Source of the DNA: JAHFRG01 sp041495205
GTDB taxonomy: Bacteria; Pseudomonadota; Gammaproteobacteria; Burkholderiales; JAHFRG01
Length of the DNA: 64,000 nucleotides
Direction of reading: 5' to 3'
Assembly: GCA_041495205.1 (NCBI GenBank)
Contig: JBGQCF010000001.1
Coordinates: 1 to 64,000, forward strand
Shown: positions 18,686-28,146 of the stretch, one piece after another
Position numbering within the stretch: the stretch's first letter is position 1
Layout of the letters: every line of letters begins with the position of its first letter
The notes under the pieces: model-generated
What the model was told of the DNA's origin: nothing
Databases searched by the model: none
What the model saw: only the letters and a program-made list of their open reading frames with translations
Program-made: the position numbers and the translations under genes

Positions 18686-21103
18686 ATGACAGATAAGAAC
18701 CATCAGGAAAAAGACGAAAGCGAGTACGACTCCGACAGTATTAAGGTGCTGAAGGGCTTGGATGCGGTACGCAAACGCCCAGGCATGTACATAGGCGACA
18801 CCTCAGACGGCACCGGCTTGCACCACATGGTATTCGAGGTATTAGATAACGCCATAGACGAGGCGCTGGCGGGTTACTGCAATGAAATTACGGTTACTAT
18901 CCATACCGACAACTCGATTGGTGTCGTTGACAACGGCCGCGGCATCCCGACCGAGATTCACAAGGGTGACGAGCAGAAGCGCTCCGCAGCGGAAATCGTC
19001 ATGACTGAGCTCCACGCCGGGGGTAAATTCGATAACAACTCTTACAAGATCGCCGGCGGCCTGCACGGCGTGGGTGTTTCGGTAGTCAACGCCCTTTCCG
19101 AGTGGCTTAGACTGACCATCCGCCGAGACGGCAAAGTACATTTCATGGAATTCCGCGGTGGTGAGCCGGTTGCCCCCCTCAGGGTCACGGGCAAATCCGA
19201 CCGCCGCGGCACCGAAGTACATTTCTTGGCAAGCAAGGAGATCTTCGGCCAGGTTGAATATCACTACGATATCTTGGCGCGTCGCTTGCGCGAGCTCTCA
19301 TTCCTTAACAACGGCGTCAAGATCCAGTTGACCGATCAGCGTACCGGCAAAGAGGAAACCTTTGCTTTCTCCGGAGGCGTTAAAGGCTTTGTCGAGTTCA
19401 TGAACCGCAATAAGAATGTTCTGCACAACACGATTTTCCATGCAGTCGGACAGAAGGAAGGCGTTATCGTGGAGGTCGCCATGCAGTGGAACGATTCCTA
19501 CCAGGAATCGGTGCAGTGCTTTACTAACAATATCCCGCAGCGTGACGGCGGCACCCACCTTACCGGCTTGCGCGCGGCGCTGACGCGGACGCTTAACCAG
19601 TACCTCGAGCAGAACGAAATCGCCAAGAAAGCCAAGGTGGAAACCACGGGCGACGACATGCGCGAAGGCTTGTGCTGCGTGCTCTCGGTTAAAGCCCCGG
19701 AGCCGAAATTCTCGTCACAGACAAAGGACAAGCTGGTGAGCTCGGAGATTCAGCCGGTAGTGCAGGAAATCGTGGGACAGAAGCTCATGGAGTTCTTGCA
19801 GGAAAAACCCAGCGAGGCGCGAGTGATTACAGGCAAGATCATCGAAGCAGCGCGCGCTCGTGAAGCGGCGCGCAAGGCGCGCGAGATGACGCGGCGCAAG
19901 GGTGTTCTTGATTCCATGGGACTGCCCGGCAAACTTGCCGACTGCCAGGAAAAAGATCCGGCGCTGTCGGAGCTTTATCTGGTTGAGGGCGATTCCGCGG
20001 GGGGGTCGGCGAAACAGGGCCGCGACCGCAAGTTCCAGGCGATTCTTCCGCTCAAGGGCAAGATTTTGAACGTGGAGAAGGCGCGGCTAGACAAAATGCT
20101 TTCCTCACAGGAGGTGGCGACGCTGATCACTGCGCTCGGGTGTGGAATTGGCGACGACAAGGACATCAGCAAACTGCGATATCACCGCATCATCCTCATG
20201 ACTGACGCAGATGTAGACGGCTCACACATCCGTACCCTGCTGCTCACTTTCTTTTACCGCCAGATGCCGGAGCTAGTGGAGCGCGGCCACATCTACATTG
20301 CTCAGCCACCCCTTTATAAGGTCAAGCATGGCAAAGAGGAGCGCTATATCAAAGACGACCATGAGCTCAAGCAGTACCTGCTGCACCTGGCGTTAAGCGA
20401 CGCGCAACTCTATACCTCGGAAGGTGCGAAACCGCTCAACAAGGACGCGCTGGAAAAAGTCGCCAAGGAATACTTGCTTGCTGAGGCGGTAATCGAGCGT
20501 TTGAGCCGCATTATTGATTCCACGGTGTTGTATGCCCTGCTCCAGCAACCAGAAATTGATTTGTCCGATGCGCCCTCCGCAAAGAGAAGCGCTGCCGCCT
20601 TGGAGGCTCAAGTGTCTCGTGAAGAGCTGCAAATTGAGGCCGCATACGATGAAAAAAATGAGAGATACCAACTGCTGATAAAGAAAACCCAGCATGGTAA
20701 CCTGCGATATACCACACTCGACCAAGACTTTCTGCAAAGTGGAGACTATGCGCAAATCAAGCGCACCGCGCAGATGCTGCAGGGGTTTTTGGGCAACGGC
20801 GCCTATGTGAAGCGCGGCGAGCAGCAGCGGCAGGTGAGCGATTTCAAGCAAGCACTCGACTGGTTGTTGGAAGAGGTCAAGAAAGGCATTTCCATCCAGC
20901 GCTACAAAGGCCTGGGAGAGATGAATCCGGAGCAGTTGTGGGATACCACGATGGATCCGGCAAGCCGCCGACTGCTGCGCATTCAGATCGAAGACGCTAT
21001 CAGTGCAGACGCAATTTTTACCACTCTGATGGGCGACATTGTGGAGCCGCGGCGTGCATTTATAGAAAGCAACGCGCTGGGGGTGCGTAATCTCGACGTG
21101 TAG
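18686..21103 (+). CDS. gyrB: DNA gyrase subunit B
   Basis: 805 residues from ATG 18686 (MTDKNHQEKDESEYDSDS), just past parS and with GAGAG upstream. The GHKL ATPase region shows VLDNAIDEALAGYC (about residues 48-61) and GGLHGVGVSVVNALS (118-132). The TOPRIM region shows LVEGDSAGGSAKQGRDR (about 430) and DADVDGSHIRTLLLTF. The length, including the ~170-residue insert of Gram-negative GyrB, matches E. coli. The tail GVRNLDV is also usual. It ends 6 bases from the convergent topA stop; no terminator is visible there. Confidence 0.97.
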   Translation: MTDKNHQEKDESEYDSDSIKVLKGLDAVRKRPGMYIGDTSDGTGLHHMVFEVLDNAIDEALAGYCNEITVTIHTDNSIGVVDNGRGIPTEIHKGDEQKRSAAEIVMTELHAGGKFDNNSYKIAGGLHGVGVSVVNALSEWLRLTIRRDGKVHFMEFRGGEPVAPLRVTGKSDRRGTEVHFLASKEIFGQVEYHYDILARRLRELSFLNNGVKIQLTDQRTGKEETFAFSGGVKGFVEFMNRNKNVLHNTIFHAVGQKEGVIVEVAMQWNDSYQESVQCFTNNIPQRDGGTHLTGLRAALTRTLNQYLEQNEIAKKAKVETTGDDMREGLCCVLSVKAPEPKFSSQTKDKLVSSEIQPVVQEIVGQKLMEFLQEKPSEARVITGKIIEAARAREAARKAREMTRRKGVLDSMGLPGKLADCQEKDPALSELYLVEGDSAGGSAKQGRDRKFQAILPLKGKILNVEKARLDKMLSSQEVATLITALGCGIGDDKDISKLRYHRIILMTDADVDGSHIRTLLLTFFYRQMPELVERGHIYIAQPPLYKVKHGKEERYIKDDHELKQYLLHLALSDAQLYTSEGAKPLNKDALEKVAKEYLLAEAVIERLSRIIDSTVLYALLQQPEIDLSDAPSAKRSAAALEAQVSREELQIEAAYDEKNERYQLLIKKTQHGNLRYTTLDQDFLQSGDYAQIKRTAQMLQGFLGNGAYVKRGEQQRQVSDFKQALDWLLEEVKKGISIQRYKGLGEMNPEQLWDTTMDPASRRLLRIQIEDAISADAIFTTLMGDIVEPRRAFIESNALGVRNLDV

Positions 21104-21109
21104 CGGACT

Positions 21110-23380
21110 TCAAGCTTGCGCTGCAGCGCTATAACCACATTCTTTCACCGGGCACACCAGTTCAGTGCCACGGCGCTTGGTGGTTTTTAGAGTGAGTACC
21201 GGCCACTTGCACTTCGGGCAGGACTGAGCAACTGGCGGGTTCCATACCGCATAATTGCATTTGGGATAGGTGCTACAAGAATAAAACAGTTTGCCGTAGC
21301 GACTCTTGCGCTCGATGAGGTTGCCGGCCTTGCATTGGGGGCAGAGCACCCCGCTATCGCGCGGTTTGTTGAGCGACTCGATGAATTTGCACTTGGGATA
21401 GGACGAGCAGCCGATGAATTTCCCATAAGGTCCGTTTTTGATGACTAAACCGCTCCCGCATTTGGGACAATTGCGCCCTTCCACCGTTACCACCGCTTCC
21501 GCCGTTGCCTGTCCCCCATTCAAGTTGCGCGTGTAATCGCAGGCAGGGAAGCCGCTGCAGCCGACGAATTTGCCGCGTTTTCCCAGTCGCACGGTAAGTT
21601 GCTTGCCGCATTTCGGACATGCCTCGTCAAGCTGTTCTTGGGTTACTTCCTTGCGCGACAAATTTTTCTTGTCCTCAACCAGGCGATTAAAATCTTTCCA
21701 GAAATCCTCCAGCAATGGCACCCACTCGCGCTTGCCGGTGGAAATCAAGTCGAGTTCGTCTTCGAGCTTGGCGGTGAAATCGTAATCAACGTAGCGAGTG
21801 AAGTGCTCGGTCAAAAATTTGTTGACAACCCGCCCGACATCAGTAGGCACAAAGTGTTTCTTATCGAGCAAAGCGTATTCCCGCTCGAGCAGCGTGGATA
21901 TGATATTGGCATAAGTAGAGGGACGCCCGATGCCGTGTTCTTCCAGAGTTTTCACCAGGCTCGCTTCCGTGTAACGCGGCGGCGGCTGGGTGAAATGCTG
22001 TTCGCCATACAGCTTGTCGATCGGTATCACATCGCCGACGTTCAGTTCCGGTAGCCGCCCCTCCCCCAGCTCGTCCGGCTCATCAAACCCTTCTTGGTAC
22101 ACGGCGATAAACCCGGGAAAGACCAAAGTTTGGCCGCTCGCGCGAAACAAATTGTCCGGACGTGCCGCGCTGATATCCAGGCTGGTAACATCGAATTTGG
22201 CCGGACTAATCTGGCACGCCAAGGTGCGCTTCCAGATCATTTCATAAAGTTTGGCCTGTTCAGCACTCAACTGGTGCCGCACACTTTCAGGCGTGCGGAA
22301 AATCGAGGTGGGTCGGATGGCTTCATGTGCTTCTTGTGCATTCTTTGATTTACTTTTGTACAGCACCGCGGATTTAGGTAGATATTCAGGTTCAAACATT
22401 TTGCTGACGTAACTGCGGATTTCGGCAACCGCCTCGTTAGCGAGCGAAAGCGAATCGGTACGCATGTAGGTAATCAGGCCGACGCTGGTGCCCGCGATGT
22501 CCACGCCTTCGTACAATTGCTGAGCGATGCGCATGGTGCGAGCAGTTGTCATATTGAGTTTGCGTACCGCTTCCTGCTGCAGCGTGGAGGTGGTAAACGG
22601 CGGCGCAGGCGACCTCTGCTTGCGTTTCTTGTCGGCCTTTATGACTTGCGCTTCCTTCGTCGAACTTAATTCCTCAGTAATTTTTCTCTGGGCGCTTTCG
22701 CTCGCGATGCTGAATTGCTCCAGCTTTTCGGCATGGTATTGGAATAAGCGCGCTGAGAATTTTTGCTTCTCTTTGTGGCTATCGAGATGAATCGTCCAGA
22801 ATTCCCGCGAGCGGAACGCCTCAATTTCCTGTTCTCGTTCCACAATTAAGCGCAACGCCGGACTTTGCACTCGTCCTGCTGACAAGCCGGGACGAATCTT
22901 GCGCCACAGCAACGGCGACAGATTGAAACCGACCAGATAGTCGAGGGCGCGGCGCGCCTGCTGGGCATTGACCAGCGGCATGGATATTTCGCGCGGTTCC
23001 TTGATCGCGTTCTTCACCGCGGATTCGGTGATTTCATAAAACACCACGCGCTGCGGCGGCTTGTTCTTAAGCAGCTTCCTGGATTTCAGGATTTCGGTAA
23101 TGTGCCAGGCGATGGCCTCGCCTTCGCGATCCGGGTCGGTAGCGAGAAACACTTTGTCTGCCTTGGCGGCCGCTTTGGCAATCGCGTCCATGTACTTGTG
23201 GTTGCGCGCAATCAACTGGTATTTCATGGCGAAGCCGTGCGCCGTATCCACTGCACCCTGCTTGGGCACTAAATCGCGCACGTGGCCGAGCGAGGCAAGA
23301 ATTTCAAAATCACGCCCCAGATATTTTTTCAGGGTCTTGACCTTGGACGGGGACTCGACAATCAGCAAATTGTTGGACAT
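21110..23380 (-). CDS. topA: DNA topoisomerase I (type IA)
   Basis: 756 residues. The TOPRIM domain is at the N-terminus (LLIVESPSKVKTLKKYLG and DPDREGEAIAWHI). The catalytic tyrosine lies in LITYMRTDSLSLANEAV (about residue 303). The C-terminus holds four zinc-ribbon modules, each starting CPKC or CPQC (about residues 591-750), the last one ending KECGYSAAAQA. It relaxes negative supercoils, opposing gyrase, whose B subunit is encoded convergently next to it. It lies about 100 bases after dprA. Confidence 0.96.
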   Translation of the reverse strand: MSNNLLIVESPSKVKTLKKYLGRDFEILASLGHVRDLVPKQGAVDTAHGFAMKYQLIARNHKYMDAIAKAAAKADKVFLATDPDREGEAIAWHITEILKSRKLLKNKPPQRVVFYEITESAVKNAIKEPREISMPLVNAQQARRALDYLVGFNLSPLLWRKIRPGLSAGRVQSPALRLIVEREQEIEAFRSREFWTIHLDSHKEKQKFSARLFQYHAEKLEQFSIASESAQRKITEELSSTKEAQVIKADKKRKQRSPAPPFTTSTLQQEAVRKLNMTTARTMRIAQQLYEGVDIAGTSVGLITYMRTDSLSLANEAVAEIRSYVSKMFEPEYLPKSAVLYKSKSKNAQEAHEAIRPTSIFRTPESVRHQLSAEQAKLYEMIWKRTLACQISPAKFDVTSLDISAARPDNLFRASGQTLVFPGFIAVYQEGFDEPDELGEGRLPELNVGDVIPIDKLYGEQHFTQPPPRYTEASLVKTLEEHGIGRPSTYANIISTLLEREYALLDKKHFVPTDVGRVVNKFLTEHFTRYVDYDFTAKLEDELDLISTGKREWVPLLEDFWKDFNRLVEDKKNLSRKEVTQEQLDEACPKCGKQLTVRLGKRGKFVGCSGFPACDYTRNLNGGQATAEAVVTVEGRNCPKCGSGLVIKNGPYGKFIGCSSYPKCKFIESLNKPRDSGVLCPQCKAGNLIERKSRYGKLFYSCSTYPKCNYAVWNPPVAQSCPKCKWPVLTLKTTKRRGTELVCPVKECGYSAAAQA

Positions 23381-23481
23381 GCGCTCTCAATTGCGGGAAG
23401 AAAACGGAAGATGATAAAAACTATTTGCTGCGATAGCAAGGAATTTGCACCAGGACGCGCGTGGGCAATGAATGCCCAGGT

Positions 23482-24561
23482 CTAATCAAGCCGTTGATAT
23501 AAGCCACCGGGAAGCGAGGCTACGCGCCCGGCAAGTTCGAGCTTCAGGAGCATTGCACTGACCGCATCGGGCGGCAACTGGCTGCGTGCGCACAGCGTGT
23601 CAATGTCGCATGCGTCGAAGCCGAGATGTTCAAGCAGCGGCGAGTCTTCTCTATCTTGCTCGGCTGCGGCAGTTGCGGGTTGATTTTTTTGCCATCCGAT
23701 TTCCTCGAGAATGTCCTGTGCGGTTTCCGCGAGTTTTGCCCCTTGTTTAATCAAAGCATGGCAACCTTTAGAAAGCGGGGAGTGTATCGATCCCGGAACA
23801 GCAAATACGTCGCGGCCCTGTTCCAGCGCGAGCCTCGCGGTAATAAGAGAGCCGCTTGAGAGTGCCGCCTCGACCACCAGACAGCCGCGCGACAAGCCGC
23901 TGATGATGCGGTTGCGCCGCGGGAAATTACTGCCGATTGCCGGCGTTCCCAGCGGAAACTCCGAAACCAGCGTACCGGCGTCGGCAAGCGCATGCGCCAA
24001 ATCGCGGTTTCGCGCCGGATAGACGATATCCAATCCTGTTCCAACCACCGCAATGCTGGAACAGGCGCCTTTAAGACCGCCGCGGTGTGCCGCCGCATCA
24101 ATGCCCAGCGCGAGGCCGCTCAAGATGGTGAGTCCGGCGTCGCTTAAATTTCTCGCAAAGCTCTCCGCGTTGGCTATGCCTTGCGGGGTGGCGTTGCGGC
24201 TGCCGACTATCGCCAGTGACGGACAATTGAGCAGTTCGCGTCTTCCTTTGACGTAGAGCAGAGGCGGTGGATCGGAAATTTGCAGCAATAGTTTGGGATA
24301 GTCTTCATCAGCCAGCGTGATGAGGTGATTGCGCTGATCTTCAAGCCATTTGAGCGCAGGCAGGACAGCACTACGATCCACGCCTTCGCAAATGCTGCGT
24401 GCGACTTTGCCGGAAACCACGCGGGAGAGCGCAGAGTGGGTCGCGGAGAAAATTTTTTGCGGTTCGCCAAAAGCCAGCAGAAGCTTGCGGCAGGAATCAT
24501 CCCCCAACCCCGGCACCAGGCTTAACGCGAGCCAGCTTTCGGTGTCCTTGTCGGGCTGCAT
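23482..24561 (-). CDS. dprA: DNA-processing protein DprA
   Basis: 359 residues from ATG 24561 (a TTG four codons earlier is possible). The Rossmann-like ssDNA-binding core has LAIVGSRNATPQGIANA (about residues 116-132), GLALGIDAAAHRGGL and the basic FPRRNRIISGLS. A C-terminal winged helix follows (residues 300-359, LCARSQLPPDAVSAML). DprA protects incoming single strands and loads RecA during natural transformation. It lies between a LysM gene and topA, the common betaproteobacterial order. Confidence 0.95.
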   Translation of the reverse strand: MQPDKDTESWLALSLVPGLGDDSCRKLLLAFGEPQKIFSATHSALSRVVSGKVARSICEGVDRSAVLPALKWLEDQRNHLITLADEDYPKLLLQISDPPPLLYVKGRRELLNCPSLAIVGSRNATPQGIANAESFARNLSDAGLTILSGLALGIDAAAHRGGLKGACSSIAVVGTGLDIVYPARNRDLAHALADAGTLVSEFPLGTPAIGSNFPRRNRIISGLSRGCLVVEAALSSGSLITARLALEQGRDVFAVPGSIHSPLSKGCHALIKQGAKLAETAQDILEEIGWQKNQPATAAAEQDREDSPLLEHLGFDACDIDTLCARSQLPPDAVSAMLLKLELAGRVASLPGGLYQRLD

Positions 24562-24587
24562 GCGGGCAGCCAAGGTTAGCAGTTAAC

Positions 24588-25649
24588 TCAGGGCGTCTGT
24601 GCCACGTCCAGTACATGCACCGGACGGGTAATCTGCATTACCAGAGCGTATGAGATTTTTTGAAAAGTGCGGAAGACCAGTAACAGTCCGTAGCGCTCAT
24701 CAGGGATGCGCAGTGTGATTTCGCCCTTTTCATTTTTGGCAGGCGGCGAGCGGCGGTATAGCGCCAGCACGTGCCCTCTCTCAATACCATCGCGCGCCCC
24801 CTTGTTGAGTGTGACGATAGTATTTTGCCCGGCCTCAGAGAGACCTCCGTAGGCCGAAAGGATGCGTGCTTTAATCAACTTTTCCGGCGCGTGCGGCACA
24901 TAATTATCGATTGGAGCCCTGGCGGCCACGACCAGGCGGTCGCCGGTGTTTATTTCGAGAGCGGATTTGGTGATTTCGATGGGGCTTGCCGCATCGAATT
25001 TGATGACCTTGGCTTCGCCGAGATAAATGGCTTCGTAGCCTAGAACTTCCTGTGTTTCCGGATCGATGAGCGTTTTACCGGCACGGTAAATTTGCCAGTC
25101 CAAGCCTTTGTCTTTCGGCAGGTTGTGGACAAACGCACGGTCGCCTGCGCCCAGCACTACGCGCTCATCTTGAGCAGCGATGATGCGCGGCGCGCCATCA
25201 AGCCCACCAGCCTCGATCACCAATGGCTGGCTTAGGAAAGGCTCAATGGCGTTTGCCGGGATAGTGGGTATAGGGGCGCGCTCCCTGGGTTCTGCGCGTA
25301 CACGCGGGCTTAGCTTAACCGTTTCTCTGCCCCCAACAACGCCTCCCCCTGCCTGCTCTCCTCTCACCAGGCGCAAGGCGGGTGATTGGCCCGAGAGATC
25401 GAATAGGATGACATCGCCGGGGTAGATCAAATGTGGGTTTTTGATCTGCTCCCGGTTCATGCCCCAGATTTGCGGCCACTGCCAAGGATCTTTGAGGAAG
25501 CGCCCTGAGATCCCCCACAGTGTGTCACGCTTGACCACGACATAGCGGTCTGGCGGATTATTTTGCAGCTTTACAGGTTCCTCGGCAAAAACCCGAGCCG
25601 GGAGCAATCCCGAAAGCAGAATCAGCGATATAATAATAAAGTTACGCAT
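24588..25649 (-). CDS. secreted LysM-domain protein
   Basis: 353 residues. A signal peptide (residues 1-22, cleavage after VFA) is followed by one LysM repeat, YVVVKRDTLWGISGRFL to NPHLIYPGDVI (about residues 37-85), which binds peptidoglycan glycan strands. The rest is a long conserved region of unknown fold, rich in beta strands, with GDRAFVHN, GDRLVVAAR and GARDGIERGHVLALYR. Homologues stand upstream of dprA in many Betaproteobacteria. A periplasmic role at the cell wall is likely; no catalytic domain is seen. It is divergent from def. Confidence 0.87.
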   Translation of the reverse strand: MRNFIIISLILLSGLLPARVFAEEPVKLQNNPPDRYVVVKRDTLWGISGRFLKDPWQWPQIWGMNREQIKNPHLIYPGDVILFDLSGQSPALRLVRGEQAGGGVVGGRETVKLSPRVRAEPRERAPIPTIPANAIEPFLSQPLVIEAGGLDGAPRIIAAQDERVVLGAGDRAFVHNLPKDKGLDWQIYRAGKTLIDPETQEVLGYEAIYLGEAKVIKFDAASPIEITKSALEINTGDRLVVAARAPIDNYVPHAPEKLIKARILSAYGGLSEAGQNTIVTLNKGARDGIERGHVLALYRRSPPAKNEKGEITLRIPDERYGLLLVFRTFQKISYALVMQITRPVHVLDVAQTP

Positions 25650-25773
25650 CGGAATCCCCGCTTACAGAAGTTCAAACCCGAAATTCTGGGATACTCTAAA
25701 GTGTAGCATACGCCATAAGAAATCAGGAGTTAGTATAAATTCTGCATGTAGTTTGTTAAATTAGCAAGCATAA

Positions 25774-26277
25774 ATGGCGATTTTAAAAATTCTGCAATAC
25801 CCGGACCCAAGGCTGCATACTCTCGCCAAGCCGGTTGTGGGGGTGAATGACCAAGTTCGTAAACTGGTAGCGGACATGGCGGAAACCATTTACGCGGCTC
25901 CAGGCGTGGGCCTTGCTGCAACTCAAGTGGATGTCCACAAGCAAGTTATTGTGATCGACATTTCGGAAACGCGGGACAAGTTGCTCACGTTTATCAATCC
26001 TGAAATTCTAGCCAGCTCTGGGGTTTCTGATTGCGAGGAAGGTTGCCTTTCGGTGCCGGGAATTTTTGAAAAAGTGCAGCGCGCCGAACGCGTCACGGTG
26101 CGCGCGCTGGATCGCGAAGGAAAATTGTTTACGCTGGACGCCAACGGACTGCTTTCGGTTTGCATCCAGCATGAGATAGATCATCTTAAAGGCAAGGTAT
26201 TCGTCGAATACCTGTCCCGCCTCAAGCAGGTGAGGATACTCAACAAGCTAAAAAAAATGCAGCGCAAGATCATGTAA
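25774..26277 (+). CDS. def: peptide deformylase
   Basis: 167 residues. All three metal-site motifs are present: GVGLAATQVD (about residues 46-55), EEGCLSVPG (cysteine ligand, about 88-96) and QHEIDHLKG (HExxH ligands, about 130-138). It removes the N-formyl group from nascent proteins. Its TAA overlaps the fmt ATG by one base (TAATG), pairing removal and addition of formyl groups. It opens a seven-gene plus-strand run through ntrX; TATAAA at 25734-25739 may be its -10. Confidence 0.97.
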   Translation: MAILKILQYPDPRLHTLAKPVVGVNDQVRKLVADMAETIYAAPGVGLAATQVDVHKQVIVIDISETRDKLLTFINPEILASSGVSDCEEGCLSVPGIFEKVQRAERVTVRALDREGKLFTLDANGLLSVCIQHEIDHLKGKVFVEYLSRLKQVRILNKLKKMQRKIM

Positions 26278-27206
26278 TGAAAATAGTCTTCGCGGGCACC
26301 CCCGAATTCGCGGCGCAGGCGCTGGAGCGTTTGCTCCAATCAGGCTTCAACCTAGTGTTAGTGCTCACTCAGCCCGACCGACCCGCCGGACGCGGCATGA
26401 AACCCACCGCCAGCGCGGTAAAACGGCTCGCGTCAAATCACGGTCTTAAAGTGCTGCAGCCGCAAACTCTGAAAGAAACGGCTCTGCTGGATGAGCTGAG
26501 CCGGCTTTCCGCGGATGTGATGGTGGTTGCGGCGTATGGATTGATTTTGCCGAAAGCGCTATTAAGCCTGCCGCGACTCGGTTGCATCAATATTCATGCA
26601 TCATTGCTGCCAAGATGGCGAGGCGCGTCACCGATTCAGCATGCGTTACTTGCGGGGGATAGCGAAACTGGCATCAGCATTATGCAAATGGATGAGGGTT
26701 TGGATACGGGACCGGTGTTAATGCAAGTACGGCTGAGAATTGCGGCAGATGATACCGCGCAAACCTTGCATGACAAGCTGGCGCAGCTGGGCGGAGAAGC
26801 CATCGTGCGCACGCTACACGGGCTCGAACGCGCAGAATTGCAGCCCCAGCCCCAGCCCCAGCAAGGAGCAAGTTATGCCGGCAAATTGGGGAAAACTGAA
26901 GCTCAAATCAATTGGCAAATGGAAGCGGTCCAAGTCGAGCGCGCAGTGCGTGCATTTAATCCCAATCCTGGAGCCTACACCACGTTAAATGGCGAAACAT
27001 TGAAAATCTGGAAAACGCAGCTCGAGCGCCGGCTGAGCGGGAAACCGGGGGAAATCGTCAGTGTCGATGGACGCGGCATTGTAGTTGCCTGCGGGGCGGG
27101 AGCAGTGCGCATTAAGGAGTTGCAGAGAGCGGGTGGCCAGCGGCTGCCGGTGCGGGAGTTTCTGTCGGGGTTCGCGCTCAATCCCGGTATTTGTATGGGC
27201 ACTTGA
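26277..27206 (+). CDS. fmt: methionyl-tRNA formyltransferase
   Basis: 309 residues. The N-terminal formyltransferase domain includes IVFAGTPEFAAQALE and the folate-site motif NIHASLLPRWRGASPIQHAL (about residues 108-127); a C-terminal OB-like tRNA-binding domain follows. It formylates initiator Met-tRNA with 10-formyl-THF. A short PQ repeat (QPQPQPQQG, about residue 193) in the linker is written by a tandem CCCCAG-like repeat, a possible site of slippage. Confidence 0.97.
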   Translation: MKIVFAGTPEFAAQALERLLQSGFNLVLVLTQPDRPAGRGMKPTASAVKRLASNHGLKVLQPQTLKETALLDELSRLSADVMVVAAYGLILPKALLSLPRLGCINIHASLLPRWRGASPIQHALLAGDSETGISIMQMDEGLDTGPVLMQVRLRIAADDTAQTLHDKLAQLGGEAIVRTLHGLERAELQPQPQPQQGASYAGKLGKTEAQINWQMEAVQVERAVRAFNPNPGAYTTLNGETLKIWKTQLERRLSGKPGEIVSVDGRGIVVACGAGAVRIKELQRAGGQRLPVREFLSGFALNPGICMGT

Positions 27207-27276
27207 ATTTTTTTCATAGCGCCACCATCTGAAATATCCGCTGCGCGATGCGGCGGATGAGTAGAAAGGGAAACCG

Positions 27277-28125
27277 ATGTTGGGAAACTGGCTTAAGACT
27301 TCTTTGCTGATGGCCGCCATCATGGCGCTCTTCGGAACGGTCGGCCTGTTGCTGGGCGGAGGCGCCGGAATGGTAGCGGCTTTGATTCTTGGAGGCGCCA
27401 TGAACCTCTGGGCTTACTGGTTCTCCGACAAAATAGTACTGAGGATGTACAACGCCCGGGAAGTGGATGAAACAAGTGCCCCGCAGCTTTGCGGCATCGT
27501 GCGCGAACTTGCGCAAAGCGCGCAACTTCCGATGCCCAAAGTATATTTGATCGATGAAGCCCAGCCCAACGCCTTTGCTACCGGCCGCAACCCTGAACAT
27601 GCAGCGCTGGCTGCCACGACCGGAATATTGCAATTACTTACTCCACGCGAGTTGCGTGGCGTGCTGGGTCATGAGCTGTCGCACGTCAAGCACCACGACA
27701 TTCTTATTTCCACTATTTCGGCGACCATCGCCGGTGCGATCTCCTCTATAGCGCAGTTCGGTATGCTGTTTGGCGGGAGCAGGCAGAATGAGCGCGGCGT
27801 GCACCCACTGGTGGTGCTGCTCATTATGATCGTCGCGCCGCTTGCCGCGATGTTGATTCAACTGGCGATTTCCCGCGCACGGGAATTCGAGGCCGACCGA
27901 GGGGGGGCCGAGGTCTCGCGTGATCCCCAAGCCCTGGCATCCGCTTTGGAGAAAATTGAGCGCTACACGCGCGGCCAGCCCATAGAAACGGCCGAAATGC
28001 ATCCGGAGACTGCGCAGATGATGATCATCAACCCGCTCTCCGGCGGCGGTGTACAGGGGTTGTTTAGCACTCATCCGTCAACGCAAGAGCGCATCGCCCG
28101 TCTTTTGGCTATGGCGAGAGCGTAA
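27277..28125 (+). CDS. htpX: inner-membrane zinc metalloprotease HtpX
   Basis: 282 residues. Two N-terminal membrane helices are followed by the zinc motif LGHELSHVKHHD (about residues 130-141), a further pair of hydrophobic segments and the third-ligand glutamate in REFEADRGGAE. The C-terminal GVQGLFSTHPSTQERIARL is a family hallmark. HtpX degrades misfolded membrane proteins. The start follows a GAAAGG about 6 bases upstream. Confidence 0.96.
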   Translation: MLGNWLKTSLLMAAIMALFGTVGLLLGGGAGMVAALILGGAMNLWAYWFSDKIVLRMYNAREVDETSAPQLCGIVRELAQSAQLPMPKVYLIDEAQPNAFATGRNPEHAALAATTGILQLLTPRELRGVLGHELSHVKHHDILISTISATIAGAISSIAQFGMLFGGSRQNERGVHPLVVLLIMIVAPLAAMLIQLAISRAREFEADRGGAEVSRDPQALASALEKIERYTRGQPIETAEMHPETAQMMIINPLSGGGVQGLFSTHPSTQERIARLLAMARA

Positions 28126-28146
28126 ATCGCGCCCGCGGCGGATGCG

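Noticed and set aside
26860..26885. Tandem CCCCAG repeat in fmt as a phase-variation tract
   Set aside because: The unit is 6 bases, so a change in copy number keeps the reading frame; it is only a linker PQ repeat.
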